Source: Symbiotaphrina buchneri (lineage: Eukaryota; Ascomycota; Symbiotaphrinales; Symbiotaphrinaceae). From it: 64,000 nucleotides of DNA. Location: contig BCIG01000008.1 of NCBI GenBank assembly GCA_001599915.1, forward strand, positions 310,001 through 374,000, written 5' to 3'. The translations under genes and the position numbers were made by a program. Positions 1 to 10,995 of this stretch are shown here, one piece after another (position 1 is the stretch's first letter; the number at the start of each line of letters is the position of its first letter). The notes beneath the pieces are model-generated. The model saw only the letters and a list, made by a program, of their open reading frames with translations. It was not told where the DNA came from and did no database searches.

Positions 1-3000
1 TGACTGGAGCAACTCCTTCTGCGACGTGACAGCCAATGATCTTGCATGGACATTCAGCGTCTGCAGAACGCGAAAGGCCGCATCATCGTTATGTCGACAG
101 AAAAAGTCAAGCCGTTGCGAAAGCGAAATATGACGTCCCAGTATGCAGTCAAATATTGCTAGGAGCCGGGCAATACCTATAAGCAGAAGAGGCGCGTTGT
201 CTAGATGTCCAGAAAGGTTTGTCGGGATTGACGGTTCATGGCACTCCTGAAGATCCAGAAAACAGTGGCAAAGTAGAGTATCTAATTCTAGTAGGCCCGG
301 ACGACATTCCGGATTCCCTATGCTTTTGTCAGAGCGCATGGTACGCGAGCAAGGAGCCGGTTTCAACTTACGAATATGAACGGAAAGTTCATCCATTCCA
401 GTGGAGTCTATTAAGCAGTTCAATATGTCAAGCACAGCCGTTTTTATATGCAAGTTCGGACTCTGCTCCAATACGAGGCGACATGAGCGCACTAGGCTTG
501 CTATAAAGTTGCCATCAAACCTCAGCTGGCTCGTGAAGGACTCATCGGATAGTCTAGGAGTCTGTCCGCTGCCAAAGCCCATTCGCCCAGAAAGGGAAAA
601 TGTTCTTAACATGTGCAGTACGCATAGCAATCTCCCATGCGTCTCATTAGCAGACGCTGTTTCCTGATCGAGTAGATTGAGTATCTCTTCAGGATATGCG
701 CCAATCTTCTTCAAAGAGCAATATGTCCGAGCAGCCATGTCCCTAACAAGCCATATGCTACTGGCGAGATGGGCACGCACGAGTGATTGTATCTCGAATC
801 CACAATCTGGTGGTGAACCTGCTCGCCTTATGATCTCTAGAGCGGGAAGCACGTTCTGAGGCAGCCCAGCTCCATGGGAAGGAGTCGACGTGCGAGTTGT
901 ACCTGTGGATCCTGCTGAAGCCTCAGTGCTCTGAAGCAATGACACCAATAACACCGGCAAGGTTCTATGTTTGTCATAAGACAACTTTGATGGGCCACGG
1001 CTGGTCACTTCTGCCGCATCGTGAGATTCATTGGTGCCAAAGAGACGGTCGATAAGAGCCCGAAGAAGCATCATCCCACAATTACGAATAGCCCATCTAT
1101 ATGATCATCAGCTGGTGTCGGTCCGGTAGTGAGAGGCATCAGAGGCAGTACATTTCTTTTGTTAAGCAACTCACCGCTATGTCCAAGGTACTAGCTAAAT
1201 GAAGTTCAGAATTGGGCCCTAACCGGGAGCTCGTAAATATTTCCTTCAGGCAGTTGAGAGCATGCACCTGAGGAAGCCGTGAATCTTCGTGGTTGAAGAA
1301 TGAAGGCACCGGTTCAAGCGCTTTCCTCTGCAGATCGGTGATAACGGCATGGAAGAACACGCTCCCTGGCTCAGCTGATAGTATCCCTATAAGCAATGAC
1401 GGTATGCCAGCAGAGCGGCGAGTGATAGTTGACGCCTTATTTTCAATGCAAAGCATCGTCTCATTGTACCAAGTATCCAGCCACTGACGTCCTCCTGAGG
1501 CCGCTAGAAGAGCAGACCGTTGGCAGGATGCTGCAAAGGTAGTAGAGACTGTCGAAAAGGCGCCGCGGTGCCGCAACTCTGATAGTTGCTGGAGGGATAA
1601 CTCCCCTATTTCCCTGAAATGGTGTGGGGAAAGCCAGAAGATACCAGCCGTTCCAGGAGAAGGCGTCTTCTCAACGATAGTTCGGAGTAATGCACTGTAA
1701 TAGTGAGCCTCGAGAGTCAAGCGAAAGCATCGCAGCCATACCTTGCTTCTTTCAAAGCACGCCATGAGTAACTGAGGAGGTCCTTTGTGTCAAATTCTTG
1801 TTCCTGCTCCATGTCTTCCGGGAGATGTCCTTCAGGCGAATCTGTACATAGGACAGGCTTGACCACCGCCCAAATATCTGAGCAAGACATTATGATTCGT
1901 GGTAGTAGGCGGCTCCATATTCCTTGTCCATCTGCGGACAGCTGTGTCGAGGAATAGAAATCTGGCCTGCCCAGAATATACCTAGTTCGAAAAGTCAATG
2001 GTTGAGAAGAGAGTAAGGGGTAGAATTATATCACCTTACGCCGGCCAAATAACCGTGTACCGGGTGATGAGCAACAGCTGAACCGAGATCTTGGTGAGCA
2101 ATTTCCAGCTGTTCCTCTATTGTCGAGATCAAATGCGCCCCGATACTTGGTCTACTGCACCACCACTTGGCGCGGGTGTCTTCCGTAACTTCACCTTCTT
2201 TTGGTGTCGGGTCCGCCAAGTGAAAGATGAGCTCAAACAATCGAGCCAGTCCGTCTGAATGATCAGCACGCCCGGTTCTTGCTACTGTAAGTTTCGCCCT
2301 CTTTAGTCCATGAAGTACACTTTGAAACATCTCTGGGGGACACGGGACTGGCTCTGAAGGAAGGGTTGAGCAATCCACCTGCTCATGTTCATAGTTGTCA
2401 CGAGCACGATTTGATGCTGAAAGACCACTGGTCGGGCCAGGGGTGGAAATCTTAAGAATCGTGCTAGCTGAGCTACGAACATCGTCGAAGGGGTCCATCA
2501 TCAATTCCACAAGTATATGGATCAGGGGGCCCACTACAACTTCGCGCTGCAGGCTCCGCGGCCACCTAACCTCACCGGATGCTAGCTTCGACCAGTGCAT
2601 TCTCGACACATTGGGATCCAGTCCTGTTTTCAAAACAAGCGTCAAAGCTTTGAGAGCCATAATATGCCGTTGATATGGCGCTGTTGGCCCGAGCTCGAAG
2701 GTCAAGGAATGAATATACCAGTCCAGAAATTCTTTATGAGACTGATAAGTACCGTATGGGTCCAAGCTTTGGTCGTTTGACTGCTCTACCGAAGTTTTGA
2801 CCGCAATTTGATCTCTCTTGTTCCGCGCGTTGCAGAGCCTGTGCAGGTATGATGTGCTTCCAAGTAGTCTATCGAGTAGTTGTTTCGTGGTGCTGAGCAT
2901 GTCCATACGATTTTTAGCGTCTGTATCAGCATGGAAAAGAAAGATGTTGTCCCGAAGTGCTTTCAGAGCCGAATTGCCGAATGGCTTTGTCAGAGAAGGT

Positions 3001-4329
3001 GACGCTACAAGCAGTGATAGGGCGGCCAGCCTGATAACAGATGAGGCATGCTTGAGCAGGTCACCTAGTGCTGTGTCCGAGATCTCTATCCCTTGCAATG
3101 TGAAAGAGACCTTTGGATGGGTACAGGGAGCTGGAGATTAAAGGTGAGCAAAAGATTTTGGCCGTGGAGATGGTTACTGACCCGCCTCCCGCACGAGTCC
3201 TAATTCTTTCGAAACCTGCAAAGCCGAAAATAGTAAAAGAAGGTCATTGCTCGTACGAGATTTGGACCCCTTCATGAAGAGCGCCTCTAGACCAAGGCTC
3301 TTGAGGAAAAGAGCAAGGTCCGAAGAAGAAAGCTTGAAAAGAGCGGGGAAAACATGATGTTTGAGATTGTCCAAGGAGCTAGGAAACAGACAAACACTTC
3401 GTCTCAGTGGGTTTGCCCAGCAGGGCAAATGTGATTCAGGGTCATGCAATGGCAATTTAGCCGACTCTCGAGATCGACACTTGGAGAACAGCACGGATAT
3501 GAGATGCCCGGCTGATGCGGAAGTGGCGGCCGGAGGTATCCATTCGAAGATCGCCATGGCTAGCTGCTCCAGTGATGGGTTACAGCATGACGCATTGAAC
3601 TGCTCCAGGGCTCTCTCGTTGAGCGACTCGTGCGTGATATTGTTCGAGTGTTCTGCCAGCGCGCGAAACTCACGTAGCAAAGCTTGTACACATATTACGT
3701 CCTTGGAGAGGAGATACTCCAGACCTTGCAGAGCTGCTTTCACCATAGAGTGGACCTCAGTCCCTATGATGATACCTAAGAACTTTCTTGTGATTTCATG
3801 GGTAAGAAGCGCTGCCACGGTTGGGTCAATGTTTCTTCTGATCATTGAGACCATGACTGAGATAAGCTGTTTCATGGATTTTCCCTTGGCATCTTCTGAC
3901 CTCTCAAGATAAATATCCAATACAGCATGGAATGTAGTTGGGGAGAGGCTGAATTCACGAAGCTCTGTGCATGCCGCTGTCGAGCCCAGTTCGAGAAAAC
4001 TATAGATAGCATTGAAAGCAGCTGCTCGATGCACAGGGTTGATCCTTTCTTCATTAGCTGTCCTGAGGATGGAAAGCACAACTTTATTCATATGTCTATA
4101 TTTCATAAGTTTAGAATCGTGGGTGCAGGGGTTGCAAGAGGGTCGGTGCATACTTGACCACATCTTGAGAGGTATCCGGGTCTTGCGGATAGCGAGCTTC
4201 CAGACCTTTGCTCAGCTCACGCAGGACATTCTCAGGAACGACCTCGCCGCCGCTTTCTACCAGCCACGACGGAGACGCACCAGACGCAGGGCGCAGCAAG
4301 TCTTCTGAAGAGAGATCCTTCATTGTCAT
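1..4329 (-). CDS. trm732: Trm732/THADA-family HEAT-repeat protein, C-terminus cut by window edge
   Basis: In yeast Trm732 partners Trm7 for 2'-O-methylation of C32 in the tRNA anticodon loop; THADA is the animal homologue. I read six exons: 4329-4154, 4095-3182, 3130-2035, 1981-1742, 1694-1152 and 1096 to the left edge, about 1355 codons with all phases matching. Family signatures (DUF2428) include IRLAALSLLV, RHRGAFSTV, TRRSAGIPSLLIGIL and WAIRNCGMMLLRALIDRLFG; the last appears only when the exons at 1152 and 1096 are joined (donor GTACTG). The product is alpha-helical throughout, as expected of HEAT/ARM repeats. The start at 4329 is the first ATG in an open frame that reaches back to about 4505, so an extra 5' exon is possible. 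It is divergent from tim23. Family assignment is firm; the start is uncertain. Confidence 0.88.
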
Positions 4330-4769
4330 CCATTGACCGACAGATTGATGCTTCCATGTGTGTATGCCAGCCAGCCGGACCGAGGAAAGCACCCCGTGAC
4401 TATCCCAGCACCGGCTTCCGTAGCTTTGTCGGCACCTTGAAGGTCGAAGGTGTAGAATGGTAGCCAGGCGGATGTAAGAAACATCATTGCGGTTTGTTTG
4501 CTTCGTTTAACTTTCAAAGATGCGGATTTCGCAGCGCTTAGCCCAGCCCAGCAGGGCAAAACTTCCCGGCTCCGCTTTACTTCGTACGCTAGCGGCCTCG
4601 GCTAGACCTGCGCGGGAGATGCTCCGCGAAGACAGCCCGAAATTTTTAGATGATAGGCAGACCATAACCTCTATAATCGCTTCCCATCCGTCAAGTCCGC
4701 TCTGAGGCGCGTTGGAGTCAACGTCGAAGCCTTCTTCGCAGAGCTGTCAGTCTTCGCAAGGGAACTAGG
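4330..4769. promoter_or_regulatory. Shared divergent promoter region of trm732 and tim23
   Basis: About 440 bases separate the two start codons. The frame upstream of the trm732 ATG stays open to about 4505, so part of this stretch may be 5' leader or an upstream exon. I saw no clear TATA box or known operator. Confidence 0.45.
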
Positions 4770-5491
4770 ATGTCTATCTGGGACTCTCTCACCGGACGGA
4801 AGTCCAAGCAATCACAAGCGTCGCCAGAGACGCTCCAAGCCTCGGCGGATACTTTCCAGCCAGCGCCTTTCGATCCGTCAACAGCTCAGGACGTCTCTTC
4901 CTTCTTGTCAGGCCCTTCCTTACCTGATCCGTCGCAACTACACCCTCTTGCCGGTCTTAATCAACAAGCGCTCGACTACCTAACGCTCGACGAGTCGGCC
5001 CTTTCGGACTTACCTGGGGGCAGATCTGCACTTCCATCGCGAGGATGGTCGGACGATCTTTGCTATGGTACTGGAGTAACCTATCTTACAGCCCTCTCAA
5101 TAGGAGGAGCGTGGGGACTTGTGGAGGGATTGAACAAGACACCGGCATCGGCTCCGCCCAAGTTGAGGCTGAACTCAGTCCTTAATGCCGTTACTAGGAG
5201 AGGACCTTTTCTCGGCAACTCCGCTGGTGTCATCGCCATGGTCTACAACGGAATCAATTCTACCATTGGTTACTACCGAGGGAAACATGATTCGGCAAAT
5301 AGCATTATCGCTGGAGCACTCAGCGGCATGCTTTTTAAGAGCACGAGAGGCTTGAGACCTATGCTGATTTCTGGCGGTCTGGTAGCTAGCGCAGCAGGAG
5401 TTTGGACGGTTAGTCTTGATGCAAATGGTCGTCAGGGGAATGCCTGCTAACCGTCCTACCAATTTAGGTTGCACGAAAGGCTTTGTTCTGA
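4770..5491 (+). CDS. tim23: Tim23, channel subunit of the mitochondrial inner-membrane presequence translocase
   Basis: Tim23 is the core of the TIM23 complex, which moves presequence proteins across or into the mitochondrial inner membrane. Exons 4770-5408 and 5468-5491 encode 220 aa, the usual length. The N-terminal half is hydrophilic and lies in the intermembrane space. The C-terminal half has four hydrophobic segments of the Tim17/22/23 (PRAT) fold, including GVIAMVYNGINSTIGYYRG and a Gly-rich IIAGALSGMLFKSTRG. The 59-base intron (GTTAGT, branch CTGCTAAC, acceptor TTTAG) must be removed: splicing gives a short tail VARKALF and stop, while read-through gives a different 14-residue tail. 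The last exon is only 8 codons including the stop. It is divergent from trm732. Confidence 0.95.
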
Positions 5492-6238
5492 TCGGCTTGA
5501 TATGGACAAGTCTGTCTTATGATACACTGGATTTCACTGCGGACCCCTCCCCCATCCTAGATGATGCTTGCGGAAGTTTGCTTTGATGACGGGAGCTTGT
5601 TGCATCTGTTCCATATGTCTGACTGATCATTTGCGGGCGTTGGTGTAAAATTGGGTCGGAAACAGCAGCTATCTCTCTGCTCTTGCATCTACTTTTTGTT
5701 TCATTTGAGAGAAGTTCAGACCGAAGCTTTACTTGGAGCGGCATAAATCAGCAGTCAATGCATCAGGCGGTACATACGACCCCTTATTCATTTGTTGGCG
5801 GTACTGGACTGATGTGGTCACCTTTCTTCTGCGCCATGGAACAGCTTCTAGCTTCTGGACGCAGACAATGCAGTCCGGGCTTCTAGGGCCAGTGTACTTC
5901 ACAGATATATTCTACGGAATGCTCGATTACCTGGGCTGAACACAGCCTTGTATCTTTACCTAGAATATCGTAACTGGAAAACTGTCCGAAATCAACGTGT
6001 AGAGGTCATGTCAATGCCCGAGTGCCAGATTAAGTGTCAAGGCTACATCACTTGGGTCTCCGGCACTTCCTCTGTGCATGAGTTGTATCATTCATTGCTT
6101 TACTGTATCAAGAGATTATTGAGGCAAGAAGAGACTTCTGAGAGATTACAATTCTACGCACTCCGTACCTTCTCAAAACATCAACAAGGCCACAAGCAAC
6201 CAGTCTCAGACAATACTAGCACGTCGGTCGGCATCAAG
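5492..6238. other. Gap between tim23 and the next gene
   Basis: The second half, from about 5948, is open in the frame of the downstream gene, so a longer N-terminus or a 5' exon is possible. The last 80 bases are CA-rich and look like a 5' leader. Nothing else is recognised. Confidence 0.35.
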
Positions 6239-7254
6239 ATGGAGAGCGCAACAAAATCACCTAAACCAGAGACAGTGGATCTTGCCCTCTCACTTATCTT
6301 GCAACGCGCTCGGTACGAAGGAGAGGTGGGCTTGTACACGACGCCTGCACTGCATGATATCGCTTCTCACGTCTCGCTCCGACCAAGTCCCTTTGAACCA
6401 GGACAAGGCTGTCCTTTCGGGAACGCAGAACTCGACCTGAATGCATGTTTGGGCCAGTCTATCGGTGACTGGACGCTGGAAAAGTCTGAAGAGAACAAGC
6501 TTCGTCAACTTATAAATAGCAATCATGCGTCACTCCCTCGAGCGCTGCAACGAGTGGTTGACCGGCATCTATCTTCGGCGGGCGTCTCCTCCACTACATC
6601 TAACAGCCTCCGCTTAAAGGACAAAGTCATCAACCTGTACAATCTCTCAAATCCTGGGCCGCCAGAGAGTCAGTGCTTCGTCTTCTGGCTCATTGACCTA
6701 CAACCTTATGCGAAGAGCCGGATGAAGGAGATGACGAAGGTGCACATGCCAGTAGATTCGAGCTACGGAGAATTTTTGGCCACTCTGAGAGACCTATCCT
6801 GCCACTCAGCGAAAATCGCCCTCAGTGACTGGACTGGGGACGGCGCGGACGCCCAGAAAATGACCTCTTTAGCTCCTGGGAGATGGAATTATCGCCTTGT
6901 AGACGTTAACTTACAATGTTCCCAGCCAACTGTGTCAAGAAGGATCAAAGACGACCAGTCATACGCAGACATGGTCAGAACACTGAGGTTGGCCGGGATT
7001 GGCGGGGCCCTCATATACCATGTGAGTGACAAATCGAAATGGGAGACAAAATATCTTTCAGCTAAGACACGATGTAGGAGACAGTCATCGAGATATGGAA
7101 TCAAAGGGACCAAGATGAAAGGAAACAAAAGGGAGAACGGCGGAAACTGGAAAGCGCCGAACCAGCCGACGAGGCCGGCGTACCATACTTTGAGACGGTT
7201 GACTGGGGCGCGGTGGTTCGACAGCGACTGGCAGATGCGAACTCGACCGAATAA
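6239..7254 (+). CDS. Uncharacterised protein (319 aa)
   Basis: I do not recognise the family. Exons 6239-7021 and 7078-7254 are joined across a 56-base intron (GTGAGT; GCTAAG branch; acceptor TGTAG). This join moves the frame into a charged helical stretch (EIWNQRDQDERKQKGERR) and a tidy C-terminus ending LADANSTE. Without splicing the frame continues to 7306 but loses coding character. The protein looks soluble, with no signal peptide or membrane segment. The C-terminal 60 residues are probably a coiled coil or long helix. I chose the ATG at 6239 because it follows a CA-rich leader; in-frame ATGs upstream at 5948 and near 6009 are alternatives. The neighbours tim23 and a kinase give no functional hint. 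Confidence 0.6.
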
Positions 7255-8496
7255 CGAGGTGACCTTCTCGGGATACACCTTCAGATCTGGCCTAGACATC
7301 GGTTGATCCAATTCGGGGAAGTTTCGAAGATCCAGTCGTCCTCAGAATATGACGTGGTTATCCCCCTGACTGCGAAACCTGATCAGCAGAGCAAGGAGGA
7401 TCAGTTTCCATTCACTTGCAAGCACCTTGCCGTCGTCATGGTTGTGGTTAGGTTATTGCATAGAGAAGATACCTGGCCTCAAGTTGACTTGGCGATCCAG
7501 ATCGCGCAGGACTGCAAGGCAGTAACAGATCGAACAGGCCTGTAAGGTGAGCAGAAAATCATCATCGACCACATAACATCGGGGGAGGACTGCGAAGGAG
7601 AACCCCCATCTAATTGGATTCGTGCCTGACTATAGTGCCGTAGCAGAGAAAAGGCTGTAGTGATGTGCGGTCCCAAGTTATCAGAATCCCTGCCAGGGTG
7701 CACGGTCACTTGCACCCTCTCCCGCTTTGACACGCTCGGTTTGGGACGATTTCCACCAGGTTGTTGACGGCAAAGTGTCAAGGCCAACGCGCCAGTTCGA
7801 AGGGAGTCAATACTCCGATCTTCCACCCTCAGATAGTCCGAGGCTGTCTGTCATTGAAGTCCCGGCGCAATAGCTTAGAGCAAGGTATCATGTGCGATTT
7901 TTACCAGAGGGCTCGAAAGGGAAGTGTTTCTGATTCATCTTACAAATTCCAATTTTGGATAGGGGCCGATATACGGAGTAATTCCCGTCATGTTTTTCCG
8001 CCTTTTCTTTGATTGGCATCCGGTCGCTGCCAATCGACTTTAGCTCAACGCTTGGCATCACTCTGCATGCCTGCGCCAGCTTGGTTGGCATTTAGGCTAT
8101 CTGTGCTTTTTAAATAATTGGTTGGCTTGGCCTTGGCCCTGGGGCAGTCCCTGGACACTTTGTAACTCCATCGTCGTCTCCAACAATCTCCACCACGGCA
8201 GCGGATACTCGCTCCATTGACATTTCATCCTTCTCGAGTCTATCTATTTTCTGCCTACCGCTTCTCGCTCCAAACCGTGCGCTCTTAGCCATCCTCAGCC
8301 CGCCTTACGAGTCTGTTGGTCCACCCACCTGTTATCCACGATTGCTCCAGACGGTTACCATATCTGTGCCGCAAGCTCACGTCACCCTGGCGCCGAGCCC
8401 ACTTCTGCCCCGCCTGATCGATGTGTTTATCCCCGGGCGGGCTGAAATACCCTAACTTGTCAGCGCGCCTGGTCTGTCTTCTTACGGCAGCTAAAC
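7255..8496. other. Intergenic region upstream of the kinase gene
   Basis: No coding or RNA gene recognised. The last 400 bases are pyrimidine-rich (many CTCC and TCTC runs) and end in AAACATGGC, a good fungal start context, so they are probably promoter and 5' leader of the kinase gene. Confidence 0.4.
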
Positions 8497-10459
8497 ATGG
8501 CTTCTGGGAAGATGTCACCCATTCGCAGGGATGGCGAGACTCGACACCAGCCGGCAGATGCAGATAGCGAGAACTTTCGAGCGCTAAATGCAGCGGCCCG
8601 CAGGTGGAACGCTTCGATATCGTCGGCAGGAGGATCTGAAGCAGACTGCGGCTCTGCAACATCGCCGGATCATCCCCAGGGTCGAGCTCCTTCCACCGCC
8701 GGCCTCCATCTGGACACAGGTGTGATCCCAAGTTCAACTGTAGCACCGACGAACGAAGGAGCAACCTTCAACGCTGGTCCCCCGAACCAGTCTGCAGATG
8801 AATCAGATCCCAGATCATCGATGCCCGTCCGGTCAATAACCGCGAACACCTTGTCACCCTCATCTGCACGATCATCGCCTGGCTTAGGCCCTATGGTCGA
8901 TTTGACCCCATTGCCGTCGCCTCTTGGGCACGGTGACTCCCTCAATCCTTGGGCTCGAAATGGTTCATTTATATCGATGGCAGAAGCAATGGAAGCGCCT
9001 GCGGGCCATTCTGCTGACACAATCACGGCTCATAAGAAAAAGACCTACCGTTCCTTGATATCTCAGTCGCCCTTTCCTGTCATGTCTGGGGCTCCGTAAG
9101 GACACTCCCGAAGCCGGAGCATCAGCGATTATGTGCCTGAAGGGCTCCAAGTTCCAAAACCTCGAATTATAGCCGTTTCTGTCGCTGGCACCCCCGATGC
9201 GACATCTGCAAGAGACATGCTACCCGATCCGCACATGCATAGAGAAGAGCATTTGCGCATAGGGACCCGTCTAACATCCACCGATGGGCAACCGCCTACT
9301 CCACCTGCAAGTACAAGGGGAGGTGTGGAAAGCGATGACAATGAAGAGCTGACAAAGAGAGATTCTGACTCCAGATCCTCAAAGCGTCGTCGATTCGAGT
9401 ATTTCGAAGCGAAAACTATCAAGGACCAAAAACTCAGAAGATGGAAGTATGTTCGCGAACTGGGTCAGGGCACTTTCAGCAAGGTGATTTTGGCGGCTTT
9501 GCAGGGTCCTGTGGATGATGAAGAAGTATTGGACGAGACTCGCTTGGACCCCAAGACACTTGTTGCCGTCAAGATCATCGAACATGGCCCGGCAGGCGGA
9601 GCAGACGGAGAGCGGGTTGAGGTATCACTCCAGAGGGAGCTGGATATCTTGAAATCCTTACGACACCCGTCGATAATACATCTAAAAGCATGCAGCATTG
9701 AAATATCCCGAGCATTGCTTGTGCTGACGTATTGTCCTGGGGGTGACCTATTCGACGTCGCTAGTCAACGACACGAGATACTCGTTCCTGGCCTTGTCAG
9801 AAGGATTTTCGCCGAGTTGGTGAGCGCGGTAATGTATCTACATTCACAGCATATTGTCCACCGAGATATAAAGCTAGAAAGTAGGTCCTGCGTTCCTGCA
9901 CCTATTCCTACTCACCAGCCTAATTGGAACCATAGATGTTCTTCTTAATCTACGGCCGAAAGCCGTCGCCACTATCTCCGACTGGCAGCGCTATCCCAGC
10001 TCAGTCTGCACCTTGACCGACTTGGGGCTTTCACGGCGAATCGACCCAGCCTCCCCGCTCCTGACCACCCGGTGTGGTTCCGAGGATTATGCAGCTCCTG
10101 AGATCCTTATGGGTCAGTCATATGACGGGAGGGCGACGGATGCGTGGGCGCTTGGGGTACTCCTTTACGCTCTCATGGAAGGGAGGCTCCCATTTGACCC
10201 TGTTGCGGGCGACAGAGGCAAGAGCCGTACTGCTCATAGGGTGGCGAGAGTCGAATGGCGATGGGTGAAGTTTTGTGATGATGACGGTGAGCCAATGGCA
10301 GACTTCGGAGAGTACCAACCGGCACGGGAAATCGTGGAATCTCTGTTGAAAAGGGCGCGATCGCGAACGAGCCTTGAAACGGTTGGGGCCTCGGACTGGG
10401 TAAAAGGGGGTATACAGCTACCTGGAGGCTTGAAGGTCTGGGAGGAAGACGATCTATAA
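8497..10459 (+). CDS. Ser/Thr protein kinase, reading frame interrupted by an in-frame TAA
   Basis: A protein kinase with a long disordered N-terminus (Ser/Pro-rich) and a C-terminal catalytic domain from about residue 317. Visible motifs are ELGQGTFSKVILA (Gly loop), VAVKII (ATP lysine), HRDIKLEN (catalytic loop), TDLGLSRRI (DLG instead of DFG), YAAPEIL and DAWALGVLLYALMEG. Exons 8497-9880 and 9936-10459 flank a 55-base intron that splits the Asn codon of HRDIKLEN. A TAA at 9097-9099 interrupts exon 1, yet the same frame continues at once with GHSRSRSISDYVPEG, which looks coding. A 30-base intron (9096-9125) would keep phase but lacks a branch site and is unusually short. Translation could restart at the ATG at 9217, leaving the kinase domain whole. 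I cannot name the subfamily; the loop motifs suggest CAMK-like. Confidence 0.8.
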
Positions 10460-10995
10460 GAGCAGGCAAGGCCGCGGAATGATGGCGTTGACATTATGGG
10501 ACGAATGTGGGAAATGTGTTCGATTCCAGCAAGATTTTGGTCGTTAGTGCAGTGGTGGCTTCAATGATACCCGCTAGTAGTGAATGCTGCCCGCTCAAGC
10601 CGGGACATTTGGATAGGGAGCGTTTTATAGCCTCGGTAGTCTACGATACTGTGGATTCAGTATATCTGTAAAGGATAGTCCACCCTAATTATAAGTCATG
10701 GCATGGCAGCTTGATGTCCTTGTATTTGACATACTGAGAGGTCTTGGTGCTGATATGCGAACCTCAGGCAAAGCCGGCGAGCGGGCGTCCGTCCTCACCG
10801 CCTCCGAGGTCGGAACAAAGCGTTGGCCAATCAAAAACCAGTAATTAGTTGACGCATCTCTACGAGGACTCATTCATTTCTGTGACTGAGAGCGAGCGAA
10901 AAGGGCACAGAGGTGCAAGAGGTCTTTCTTTCGCCGTTGAGCAGGAACTGTAGAGCACGGATTGTCGCACGACATCGAGCCGGCTGAGAGACAGC
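10460..10995. promoter_or_regulatory. Intergenic region and likely promoter of ilv3
   Basis: 536 bases with no coding potential on either strand. A near-match to a Gcn4/Cpc1 site (GGACTCA) lies around 10865, which would fit an amino-acid biosynthesis gene but is too short to rely on. Confidence 0.35.

Noticed and set aside
9096-9125. 30-base intron removing the kinase TAA
   Set aside because: It keeps phase and starts GTAAGG, but it has no branch site, is shorter than every other intron here (47 or more) and would remove the RSRSIS stretch that looks coding.
10860-10875. Gcn4/Cpc1 site upstream of ilv3
   Set aside because: Only a near-match (GGACTCA); too short to claim as a feature.
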